A stretch of 64,000 nucleotides of DNA from Bathynomus jamesi (Eukaryota; Arthropoda; Malacostraca; Isopoda; Cirolanidae), in the NCBI GenBank assembly GCA_023014485.1, contig JAJOZX010000484.1, forward strand, positions 547,001 through 611,000, in the 5' to 3' direction. Shown here one piece after another: positions 43,380-52,156 of the stretch. How positions within the stretch are numbered: position 1 is the stretch's first letter; the number at the start of each line of letters is the position of its first letter. The position numbers were made by a program, and so were the translations under genes. The notes below the pieces were generated by a model. The model worked only from the letters and a program-made list of their open reading frames with translations, ran no database searches and was not told the origin of the DNA.

Positions 43380-43864
43380 ATCCCAACTCATGTGCTGTAT
43401 ATAAATCTGTATCATAAAAACCATTACTTATCACCTAGTTAGGATTAGTTAGGGTATTATATTATTGTATTAATATCATTCTAGATGGGAGAGCCCTGTA
43501 AAAATGAACAATGAATAATTCTTATATTCATATATTCTTATATTAATTTTTGCATATGAGTCCAAACTCGCATAACGCTGACGCAAGTTCGGATAAATTT
43601 TCTATTTTCTTTCTATTTTATTTTTGCTGAATAGTTGATGATTATTTCTTTTTAAATTACTTAATAATTTTTTTTTAGATTTAGCTTCATAATGTAATCT
43701 TGTTGAATTCTGCATTGTTCATTTTCTTTATACATTCTCTCTTCGTTGTAAAACATGAAGTCATGTCTTGCTTAACATCTAATCTTAAATTTGAAGCATT
43801 TAATTGTGGCTCACAAGCATGTTTAATTTTAATCCATAAAATGCATATTTCAATTTCCATTTTT
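43380..43864 (+). other. Fragment B 3' untranslated region
   Basis: AT-rich, non-coding, and homologous to 22789-23340 of element A in inverse orientation. Confidence 0.8.
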
Positions 43865-44478
43865 AGTTAACTCGACAGATCATAATAACATCAGATCTGT
43901 CAATATGCGGTTTAAAATAATAAAAATGTGGCTTCATCTTCAAATATCTTGCTTATCTGTCTAGACATTGCTACAGCTAAAATATTTACCTCAGTTTCAA
44001 ATATTTTGCAAAATAATTCAGCCTATTGAGGTAAAAAAACAAAACAGGTCAACATTAAATAATAATGATGTCACCAAAAATTCAGTATATAAAGTCAAAC
44101 AATTTTTCAAATTATTATTCTGATTTGTCTGATCTGACTTAGGGGCTGAGCATTACCTATACATTTTAGCAGTAAACTACAGTAAGAAAATATCTTTGTC
44201 TTCTCCTTCGAGCCTTGCTTTCTTTAGAGAACGTAGTCTTAAAATAGAGAAAAATAATTTCCCGATACATTACAAGAAAAATCGGGGAACCCTTAGAGAA
44301 TTTAATAAGCTTCACAGAATCCTTCGATCCCCTACAAGAAGAAATCGGAGAGTAGTATAAGAGAAACTACTGCGATTTCCTACACGGTACCAGCTACTCC
44401 AAGATAACAAATCCGTTGCTGCCACCTAACCAGAACTCCCGTCAACCTCGAACCGCCCAAGGCCATAGACAGAGGGGG

Positions 44479-44482
<4 letters not shown>
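43865..44482 (+). repeat. LTR of fragment B
   Basis: From AGTTAACTCGACAG to GGGGGTTAAT, about 618 bp, homologous to the LTRs of A and more diverged. Its outer end runs directly into TATATA. Confidence 0.85.
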
Positions 44483-44524
<42 letters not shown>

Positions 44525-44540
44525 CTTATATATATATATA
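44482..44540. repeat. (TA)n microsatellite
   Basis: A TA run between fragment B's LTR and the left end of a hAT element, interrupted once by AAGCTT. Confidence 0.95.
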
Positions 44541-44544
44541 CACA

Positions 44545-45761
44545 CAGTGATGGGCATCGATACATGAAAATCGCTAAAGCGATACCGATACATCGATACA
44601 TGAAGAACGTCTTAGGCGATACCGATACGCCGATACTTTCTAGATGTCTTAAGCGATACCGATACCGATACATGCATCGCCGATACATGTATCGCCGGTA
44701 CATTTTTATAATTATTCATTTAATATGTAGGTATTAGATATTATTGTTTATACTAGTAATTTGTACGCACTGTAAGTAAAATCAACGACATTTTAATGGG
44801 TTTTATAGATGTAAATAAAAACAATTTCTTTATTTAATGAAAGTATGTTTTAATTTTGTAGGATGCATGAATGATTGAAAATATTACACTAACAATTAAA
44901 AGTAATTACTATTACCCTTCAAAAATACCAGCTGGCTAAACATCTGGTCAGACAGTCTATTCCTTTTTGGAGCGTGAATGTGACCAGCCAAACTAAACAA
45001 CCGTTCTACAGGAGCAGAGGATGGTAGTGGTGTGTTATACTTCAGGAAGACCCGTAGAATTCCTGGGTACTGCCTCAGAGATTGGAGAGAATGACTTCCG
45101 TCACCCAGATACTGTAAAACTTCCATCTCAGTGGAATCTTGGGTTGCAGAGACATTAGTGGAAGCACTTCCGTCAGATGCAGCATCACTTAGTTGTTGCT
45201 GGGGGGTCTGCTCGCTGAGGCTCTTAACAGCATTAACCAACATTTCTTGAACCCTCTTTTTGACAATGTTAGTATTAAATTTGCCTTTTATTGTCATCCA
45301 CTTTAACTTGAACCGAGTGGGCGTGGCCAATAGTGTTGCAACACCAATGAGCGTTTCTATATTATATGAACGTTTCTATATTATGAGCGTTTCTATATTA
45401 TGGTTAATTAATCTCAAAAACACAAGTACAAACGTGTTTAAACGTTGCGCCGTACTGTGTGACATGACCAGTAGAGTAGTACTGTCATTAAATAAATATT
45501 TAATAATATTATTATTTATGTATATTCATAAATATAACTCAGTAGTGTCATATTATAACATCTATTTAAATATTTAAAAATTCTTATTAATGTATCGATG
45601 TATCGAAGTATCGATTTTTTTCGATACATTTAAGAAAATTGACTTTAGCGATACCGATAAATCGATACTTTTTCAAGTAGCTAAAGCGATACCGATACCG
45701 ATACAAAAGTATCGATCGATACGTATCGGCGATACATGTATCTAGATACTGCCCATCACTG
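44545..45761 (-). mobile_element. hAT element with CGATAC subterminal arrays (1.2 kb)
   Basis: TIRs CAGTGATGGGC and GCCCATCACTG. The left 150 bases hold more than ten CGATAC or CGATACATC words, and the right 150 bases hold a similar cluster, forming dense subterminal arrays. It sits in TA/CA-rich sequence (...TATACACA and TGTGTATATA), so the 8-bp duplication cannot be read unambiguously. Only the transposase C-terminus remains. Confidence 0.88.
44896..45330 (-). pseudogene. hAT transposase C-terminal region (ZBED-like)
   Basis: This 144-codon frame ends with LRQYPGILRVFLKYNTPLPS followed by SAPVERLFSLAGHIHAPKRN and QLVFLKGN, the hAT dimerisation domain. The start of the frame (ATPTRFKLKWM) resembles the segment after the second catalytic region of ZBED-like hATs, joined to an acidic Ser/Gln linker. 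The DNA-binding BED finger and most catalytic residues are missing through internal deletion. Confidence 0.85.
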
Positions 45762-45965
45762 TGTATATATATATATATATATGCACACTACCGGTCAAAA
45801 GTTTAAGTACACCTTGAAATATTCATAAATTTAAAATTTTGTTTAAAGTTTTTTATTTATTAACTAAGTTATCATGACACAAATTCATAAGTACAAACAT
45901 GGGAACTTAAATAACAATAAATCAGGTCAATTTACCGAAAGCAAAGTCTAAATTTTAGATTCATC

Positions 45966-47122
45966 AGAATAGCCTCCTCTAGTAGCAATTACAGCAGAAC
46001 AAATTCGAGGCATGCGCTCAACAAGAGAAAGAAGATAGTCTGGTGAAATCTGCTGCCACTACTCTTGTAAGAGTTCCCAGAGCTTCTGAGCACTGGATGG
46101 CTGCTTGGCTCTCACTCGTCGAGAGTGCGCTCAACAAGAGAAAGAAGATAGTCTGGTGAAATCTGCTGCCAGTACTCTTGTAAGAGTTCTCAGAGCTTCT
46201 GAGCACTGGATGGCTGCTTGGCTCTCACTCGTCGATCCAGTTCATCCCACACCTCGATGGTATTCAGATCCGGGGACTGTGCTGGCCATTCCATAACTGT
46301 GAGCTGACGTTGCCGTTCTTTCTGCTTCAGGTAATTTTGACACAGCTTGCAAGTGTGTTTAGGTTCGTTGTCTTGCTGCATTATGAACTGTTGGCCAACT
46401 AGTCACAGTCCAGATGGGATGGCATAGCGCTGTAGAATGCTGTGATAGCCACGTTAGTTCAGTATTCCAATGACTTTGTGGAGATCTCCAACTTGCCCCC
46501 CTGCAAAACATCCACAGACCATCCCACTTTCTCCACCGTGCTTCACTGTTGGCACAGCACACTGCTGTGGCATTCTTTCACCCGCTCTGCGCCGCACAAA
46601 TACTCTGCGTTTGGATCCAAAAACTTCGAACTTTGATTCGTCAGTCCAAAGGACAAATTTCCACTGCTCAACAGTCCATTTTTGGTGTTTTTTAGCCCAG
46701 GCTAGCCTTTTCTTTTTGTTCTGGAGTCTCAGCATTGGTTTCTTTGCTGCAGTTCGTCCTTTTAATCCTGCCTCTCTTAGTCTTCTCTGAACAGTTGATG
46801 TTGAAACTGTTGTACTTCTGGAGTTGTTCAGCTGGGCTTTGATTTCAGGTGCTGTGAGGTGTCTGTTGCGCAGACTAGTGACTCGGATATACTTGTCCTC
46901 TGAGTCTGTTGTGGTTCTTGGTCGCCCTGACCTTTTTCTGTCCTTATTTTGACCAGTTTCTTCGTACCGTTTAATGGCAGCACAAGCAACCGCATTCACA
47001 GAAACTTTTAATTTTTTTGCAATTTGCCTCAGTGATTGGCCCTCATTTCTCAAAGTTACAATCGACTGTCTTTTTTCTGTTGTTAACTGAGCTTTGGCAC
47101 CCATTTTTGTTTTTTGAAACAC
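45966..47122 (-). pseudogene. Tc1 transposase (DD34E), broken
   Basis: Paired HTH DNA-binding region at residues about 8-115 (LTTEKRQSIVTLRNEGQSLR, then DRKRSGRPRTTT and TVQRRLREAGLKG). The catalytic domain follows with VLWTDESKFEVFGS (Asp 1), IMQQDNEPKH (Asp 2) and SPDLNTIEVWDEL (Glu). In-frame stops lie after KVIGILN (46454) and a few codons before the IMQQDN block. One residue seems lost beside the catalytic Glu. A 113-bp duplication spoils the C-terminus (46014-46239). From memory, the protein looks strikingly like Tc1 transposases of teleost fish and lampreys; a database search would be needed to confirm that. Confidence 0.92.
46014..46239 (-). repeat. 113-bp tandem duplication within the Tc1 gene
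   Basis: The segment from GCGCTCAACAAGAG to CTCACTCGTCGA at 46014-46126 is repeated at 46127-46239 with two or three substitutions, so the duplication is not brand new. Confidence 0.93.
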
Positions 47123-47534
47123 ACAAATATACCTTAAACTACACAGTTAGCTCATCTGCAAAGATTTTATATGTAAAGACCTGCAGCGCATGTTAATAAC
47201 TGAACACATGTATTAACATGCTCCTGAAGAAATACACTACCCTAGTAAAGACTTTTAAACTGTTTTTGGACCTTTGTGCAGAGCTAATGGCATTAATTTT
47301 ACGTTGCATGCTAGACGTCAATTAATACATTTTGAAGGCTATTTTGAAGAAGCTTTTGTGTTACAACACACTGCATAGGGCAGATGCACTAAAGCATACA
47401 ATATGAAAGCCAGGTAAGCAAAGTCATCTCTAGTACCTGTTAAGTTTACATTTGAAGTTTATGTCATGAGCTAGGCAGCAAAACATTGGAAATTAGTAGG
47501 TGTACTTAAACTTTTGACCGGTATTGTATATATA

Positions 47535-48246
47535 CGAGGTGTGATCAAAAGGTTTGGTAAATAGTCCCGCAACTAGTGAACGCGTGTCACTAGGTGATGC
47601 CAGTGTGTATGGCTGATGACGTCACCTTGGCCACTTTCCAGATGCCAACAAACACCAGTCAACTACGCACCAGTGCGCCGTGTCATTGCTTTGTGTGAGG
47701 GCGTTTTTGTGGCGTCTGGCGATTTTGCAGAAAATGTCGAAATTTGAGCAACGTGTAAACATCAAATTTTGTTTTAAACTTGGTAAGACGGCTACAGAAA
47801 CACACGGAATGCTTGCAGCTGTCTACGGAGATGAAGTTGTCACAAACAAGACTGTTTGCAAGTGGTTTGGAAGGTTTCGAGAAGGAAATGAGTCTTTGGA
47901 AGATGATGAAAGAAGTGGTCGTCCGTCCGTTTTGTTTGTAACAACTTCATCTTCGTAGACAGCTGCAAGCATTCCGTGCGTTTCTGTAGCCGTTTTACCA
48001 AGTTTAAAACAAAATTTGATGTTTGCACGTTGCTCAAATTTCGACATTTTCTGCAAAATCGCCAGACGCCACAAAAATGCCCTCACACAAAGCAATGACA
48101 CGGCGCACTGGTGCGTAGTTGAATGGTGTTTGTTGGCATCTGGCAAGTGGCCAAGGTGACGTCATCAACCATACACACTGACATCACCTAGTGACACGCG
48201 TTCATTAGTTGCGGGACTATTTACCGAACTTTTTGATCACATCTCG
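47535..48246. mobile_element. Fold-back mariner with about 315-bp arms
   Basis: Left arm 47535-47851 and right arm 47932-48246 are near-perfect inverted copies of a mariner 5' end, including the TIR CGAGGTGTGATCAAAAGG, the 5' UTR and the first roughly 35 codons. The 80-bp centre continues the transposase only from the left arm. TA flanks both sides. Confidence 0.92.
47734..47943 (+). pseudogene. mariner transposase HTH fragment (GVQW3-like)
   Basis: MSKFEQRVNIKFCFKLGKTA, then THGMLAAVYGDEVVTNKTVC and WFGRFREGNESLEDDERSGR, is the N-terminal HTH of a mariner family widespread in arthropods. It ends where the right arm begins. The right arm encodes the same first residues on the other strand (up to ATETHGMLAAVYEDEVV), so the element has two mirrored gene starts and no catalytic domain. 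Confidence 0.88.
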
Positions 48247-48281
<35 letters not shown>

Positions 48282-48329
48282 TATATATATACTAGCAGAC
48301 ACCCGCAAAACACTTACGGTCAAATCAGT

Positions 48330-48512
48330 ATCTTTATGCAACATTACTTCTTTAATACAGGATTTCCCGTTATTCTTTCACAAAAGACTTTAACAGAATC
48401 AAAACTTCTCACTCTAGAAAAAGCTACATGAAGTTGTCTATATGTTAAAACAGGCTTAGGAATATAATACAAAACATCTGCTGTCAAATTAGTATCTTTA
48501 TCAAGGTAGCCT
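48330..48512 (-). pseudogene. Helitron helicase C-terminus (motif VI)
   Basis: Minus-strand frame LTADVLYYIPKPVLTYRQLH then VAFSRVRSFDSVKVF and a stop (48353). It includes the QLHVALSR-type helicase motif VI of Pif1-like Helitron helicases. The earlier motifs are absent. Confidence 0.85.
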
Positions 48513-48698
48513 GAGAGCAATGCAGCAGAATTATCAAGACGCTGACAATTGTAAGAGAATTTGGGAAACCGGATCTATTTATTACGTTTATTTGCAATCC
48601 AAGATGGACTGAAATCGCTGAAAATAATGAAGCTTATCAAAGACCAGAACAAAGGCCAGCTATTGTTGCAAGAATTTGTCACATGAAACTAAAATAAC
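48513..48698 (+). pseudogene. Helitron-like N domain fragment
   Basis: Plus-strand reading AMQQNYQDA, one frame change, then TIVREFGKPDLFITFICNPR and RPAIVARICHMKLK. This is the conserved block of the Helitron-like N (Rep-adjacent) domain. The HUH catalytic motif lies further downstream in intact proteins and is missing. Confidence 0.88.
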
Positions 48699-48721
48699 TG
48701 CTTCATGATTTAACAATAAAC

Positions 48722-48760
48722 TCAGGTGAGGTTAGGTTGGGTTAAGTTAGGTTAGTAATT
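48722..48760 (+). repeat. TTAGG-like degenerate array
   Basis: GGTGAGGTTAGGTTGGGTTA followed by AGTTAGGTTAG, an interstitial arthropod-type TTAGG-rich stretch of about 35 bases. Confidence 0.7.
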
Positions 48761-49143
48761 TGTTCTTATACAAAAATGCACGTGGCCTCTTGAGTATATG
48801 TTTTATTTATTATTAACGGTACAGGAAATTCCTGCAAACTTAAAACCTCAAGTTTTTGCTCTTTTGTTTTGGGGAACGAATCCTGGATTAAATTCTGATC
48901 CTTGTGGTATACGGTTAAGGGATAAAATACTCTAGTAAAATAAATCGATTTCACAATGCATTTAATTAGCAACAAATTTACTAGTTTATTTTGTAACCGC
49001 ATTTATACATTTTCCCTGACAATAATTTCCCGTTTCATACTCAGTCTCTTCCATTTTCATCGCTTTCATTTTTGATGAAGAATAAAAGGTGCCATTTTCT
49101 GATAACGATTTACTGTATTTTTTAATAATTTAATACGAGTTTT
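48761..49143. other. Unassigned spacer
   Basis: AT-rich. A short minus-strand ORF (48766-49002) has no recognisable domain. Confidence 0.4.
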
Positions 49144-49317
49144 GAAGCAAGTGTAGTTTACGTCCCCCTGACGCAAAAGGGGACACAAACTACACTAGGT
49201 CAAAGTTGGGGAACGTAAACTACACTAGGATCTTCAGGAGACATTTTTAAATGAATCCATCAAATAAAACGTTAAAGCTAACGAAAATATTACGACTTAA
49301 CCAACCTAACCAATCGT

Positions 49318-49361
<44 letters not shown>

Positions 49362-49559
49362 ACGATTAGTTAGGTTAAATCGTAATATTTTCGTTAGTTT
49401 TAACGTTTTATTTGATTAGGTAACGCGGACAAAGTTCGGGAACGCAAACTACACTAGGATAATGTAGGGAAACGTAAACTACACTAGGATAACGTAGTAT
49501 TGTAGGAGAACGTAAACTACACTAGGCACCACAGGGCGACGTAAACTACACTTGCTCCT
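49144..49559. mobile_element. Fold-back element with direct GTAAACTACACTAGG arrays
   Basis: Outer arms GAAGCAAGTGTAGTTTACGT (49144) and ACGTAAACTACACTTGCTCC (to 49559) are inverted. Inside, GGGAACGTAAACTACACTAGG units recur on both sides of the centre, two on the left and four on the right. The centre is the palindrome at 49262-49417. It is non-coding. Confidence 0.8.
49262..49417. repeat. Palindromic mini-element, copy 3 (inside out)
   Basis: Arms AAAACGTTAAAGCTAACGAA... and ...TTCGTTAGTTTTAACGTTTT flank a TA run of about 40 bases (49320-49359), with TTGACGATT next to the run. In the other two copies GACGATT is at the outside and CGTTAG at the centre, so the arm order is reversed here. Confidence 0.85.
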
Positions 49560-50072
49560 GAGTTTTTGTTTCCACAAGAAAATTTTGAAAGGTACAGCGA
49601 GAAATCGCAGTAAAATACTAAAGCTATAAGAATTTAGTATGTTACCGCCCCACTCTTAGTAAAGACTCGCTTCCTAATAAAATCTATTTGTCTGATACTT
49701 GAAACTTTAATGTGTATTTTTCCGTCTTCTTTGAACGATGCTCATCAACAGTTCTAGATTACAACAGCCTTCCAATTTCTTCTGAAAATGAAACACTTGA
49801 CTTCATGGCGAAAGAAGAATGTATTAGAAACCCTAAAAATGGTCAAGATTATCACACGCGGAAATGAAGTTTAACATAGTTCGTGTTACATTATTTCTTT
49901 AATAAGAAAAATAAATGTTTTAGGCCTTTGGTACCTCACGAGAACTTGTTCAAACAAATTTTGAATGTTGAAATCAAACCCACTATATAAAGTAGTTGTT
50001 TACTATTGTGGTTTATCACTTATTAGTGTTCAACGCCGAGATGAACAAATTTACTTAAATTTACATAATATA
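49560..50072. other. Unassigned spacer
   Basis: No domain, terminal repeat or RNA box recognised. One short frame near 49745-49865 is open but featureless. Confidence 0.4.
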
Positions 50073-50582
50073 CGAGGGCCACTCAATATATTTTGTCCCA
50101 CCTTTTTTTTTTTTCCAAGTTTCCTTGTAAGTTCCAGAAATTTTGTACACAAGTAGTTACATACCTTTTTTACAAGTTTTTATTTTTCCACATAGTCTCC
50201 ATTCTTTTCTACGGCTTTCCTCCACCTCGAAACAAGGGCTTGCTGGTAAAACTCCGCTGGGTTCCGCTGGAGCCACCTCTTAACCTCCTCAACAATATCA
50301 TCGCCATTCTGAAAATTTCGAATAGTATCCCTTCATTGGCCCAAACAAATGGAGGTCTGGAGGTGCCAGATCCGGGCTGTATGGAGGGTGGGTAACACAG
50401 TCAAGCGTATTTTTGTGATGGCCTCTCTTGTTTGCAAACGGTTGTGTGGTCTTGCGTTATCGTGCAAAAGAAGGACGTCTTCCAGTTTTCTCTCCGGTCG
50501 AACTCGCTTTATACTTCTCTGGACTCTCTATAGGGTAGAAATATATGCCTCTGAGTTGATTGTTTGTCGTTTCTTCATAATT

Positions 50583-52156
50583 TCCACTTTTGGTTTATAC
50601 TCTTTAATATATTTTTTACAGTTAGAAGTGGGGCTTCCACCTGAAGCCAAACACTGCAACTATGTCTGAACTTGTCCTAGCGTTCGTTTAAGGAGGGTGA
50701 CCGTTCCTTTTAATGCCCCTGTTTGGATTTCTATAGCCTGGGGCTGTCCTGGGATTGAGTTCAGGTAAGCTGATAGGTTGTTTTTCATCATACCTGTTGC
50801 CCCAACTATGATGGGGAGAATGGCAGCGTCTTTCAATCTCCAGTTTCTCTTCATATCATATATGAGTGCCTGGTATTTTGTAATTTTCTCCCTTTCCGAT
50901 CTATTAAGGACATAATCATTTGGGACACTGACCTCAATAAGTAAGGCACTCCTTTCCCTCTTGTCCCACACTACTATGTCCGGTTTTACTGCAGAATTAT
51001 CTATAAAAGTGGCTGTTGGGATTATTGTGTCATAGTATATGGTATACTGGTTGTTTCCAGTAATTGGTACACTGGTACAGGTGTGTGTTCCCATACATTT
51101 TTATTGCATTCTAATTCTAATGCTATCATAATCTTCCAGTGAATATATTTACAAATTTTATTGTGTCTGGCTGTATAGTACCCGTCTGCCAGGAGCACCC
51201 TGCAGCCTGATATTAGATGGCCAACACTTTCCACCTCAACATGACAGAATCTACACCTATCATTAGTACTTATTCCAGCCATTTTTTTAAATGCATTTGT
51301 GAGGAGTGCAAGATCTTGGGCACCCATTATTAGTCGCTCTCCGTCATATTGCAGAACTCCTCTCCTTAACCATTCCAGTGATCCTTCTTTGTTGATATAA
51401 TCTTTCTGTAACTCTTGATAATATTTTCCAGCTCTTTGATGTTGTTCCCATTCTTCTGCATGCTTGGCCTGTTGTTCCTTAACAAATCTTTTGCGACTTT
51501 TCCTAGCTATTAAGGTGGCTGGTACTTTTTCAGTTTCTACTTCTTCCGTCATATTGTTGCCTCCAAAGTGCTGAGCCAGTTTGGTTATGGAAGTATGTTG
51601 TGTTACCCTTGTGTTATGGTGTTCACGGACCAGAGCTATTGTAGGACTACTCGAACTTTTTAGATACTGCCCGATGCTGATGGTCGATGATCGGTGCAGC
51701 TGGTTAACCTTAGTCAATCCCATTCCTCCCAGTTTTCTTGGTAGGTACAATCTGGGAAGACATTGGTTCCGATATGTTGTTCTGTTTAGTGAGAGGATCT
51801 TTCTGGTCTTAACATCCAGTTTATTTAGTTCTGATTGTGGCCAGTCTATGATCCCTACACTATAATTGATAACAAGGATGGCGAGTTGGTTTATGGCTGT
51901 TATTTTATTCTTTGATGTAAGTTGGGTTTTGCAGATCTTTTTCAGTCTTCGTACATACTCTCCACTGATTTTCTCTCGCATTTGCCGGTGTTCTATATTT
52001 CCACTTTTTTCTATCCCAAGATATTTGTAGGAACTATCCTCTTCCAAGTCTTTGATCTCAGTGTCTCCTCCTAAATTGATGTTATGGGTTTGTATTTTCC
52101 TACCCCCTCTAAGTGTACACTTAGCACACTTGTCCAATCCAAACTTCATTTTGATG
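50583..52156 (-). mobile_element. 5'-truncated R4/Dong-like LINE inserted in mariner
   Basis: The mariner reading frame stops at GACATGAAAGGGGTGA (52157) and resumes at ATTATGAAGAAACG (50582). The insert carries only the end of a LINE ORF, plus about 75 bases of AT-rich 3' UTR. There is no poly(A) and no clear target duplication; target bases were lost instead. Confidence 0.82.
50669..52150 (-). pseudogene. R4-like LINE: RT thumb, zinc finger and REL endonuclease
   Basis: The first frame (to 51022) begins inside the RT thumb (MKFGLDKCAKCTLRGGRKIQ) and ends with a Cys/His finger, CRFCHVEVESVGHLISGC, plus ADGYYTARHNKICKYIHW. A frame change near 51060 leads to the second frame (51094-50669). 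That frame contains KPDIVVWDKRERSALLIEVS with the PD...(D/E) pattern of the restriction-enzyme-like endonuclease, then EKITKYQALIYDMKRNWRLK and PIIVGATGMM. Finger plus C-terminal REL endonuclease marks the R2/R4/Dong-type LINEs, which target specific sequences, unlike the APE-type LINEs elsewhere in the window. The upstream RT is absent by 5' truncation. Confidence 0.85.

Larger units (their letters stand above)
42057..44482 (+). mobile_element. Errantivirus-like fragment B (envelope, 3' region, LTR)
   Basis: Plus-strand remnant of an element of the same family as A, facing the other way: envelope-like gene, 3' UTR homologous to 22789-23368, and an LTR ending at a TA microsatellite. Everything upstream of the envelope is missing. 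The left edge abuts the 5' end of LINE copy 2. Confidence 0.85.
45784..47527 (-). mobile_element. Tc1-like element with broken transposase
   Basis: TIRs ACCGGTCAAAAGTTTAAGTA on the left and its complement at 47503-47522, with TA-rich flanks on both sides, as expected for Tc1/mariner. It is about 1.74 kb, full length apart from a 113-bp tandem duplication inside the gene. Confidence 0.93.
48292..48720. mobile_element. Rearranged Helitron remnant
   Basis: On the minus strand the end CTAG followed by T (48295-48291) abuts a TA tract. A helicase C-terminal coding block lies just inside on the minus strand, and a Helitron-like N domain block lies next to it on the plus strand. The two domains are normally hundreds of residues apart on the same strand, so an inversion plus deletion has occurred near 48512. 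Confidence 0.78.

Noticed and set aside
22179..44482. A and B as two halves of a single palindromic provirus
   Set aside because: Both outer LTR ends meet TA runs, but the LTRs of B are visibly more diverged and both pieces hold envelope ends, so two insertions are simpler.
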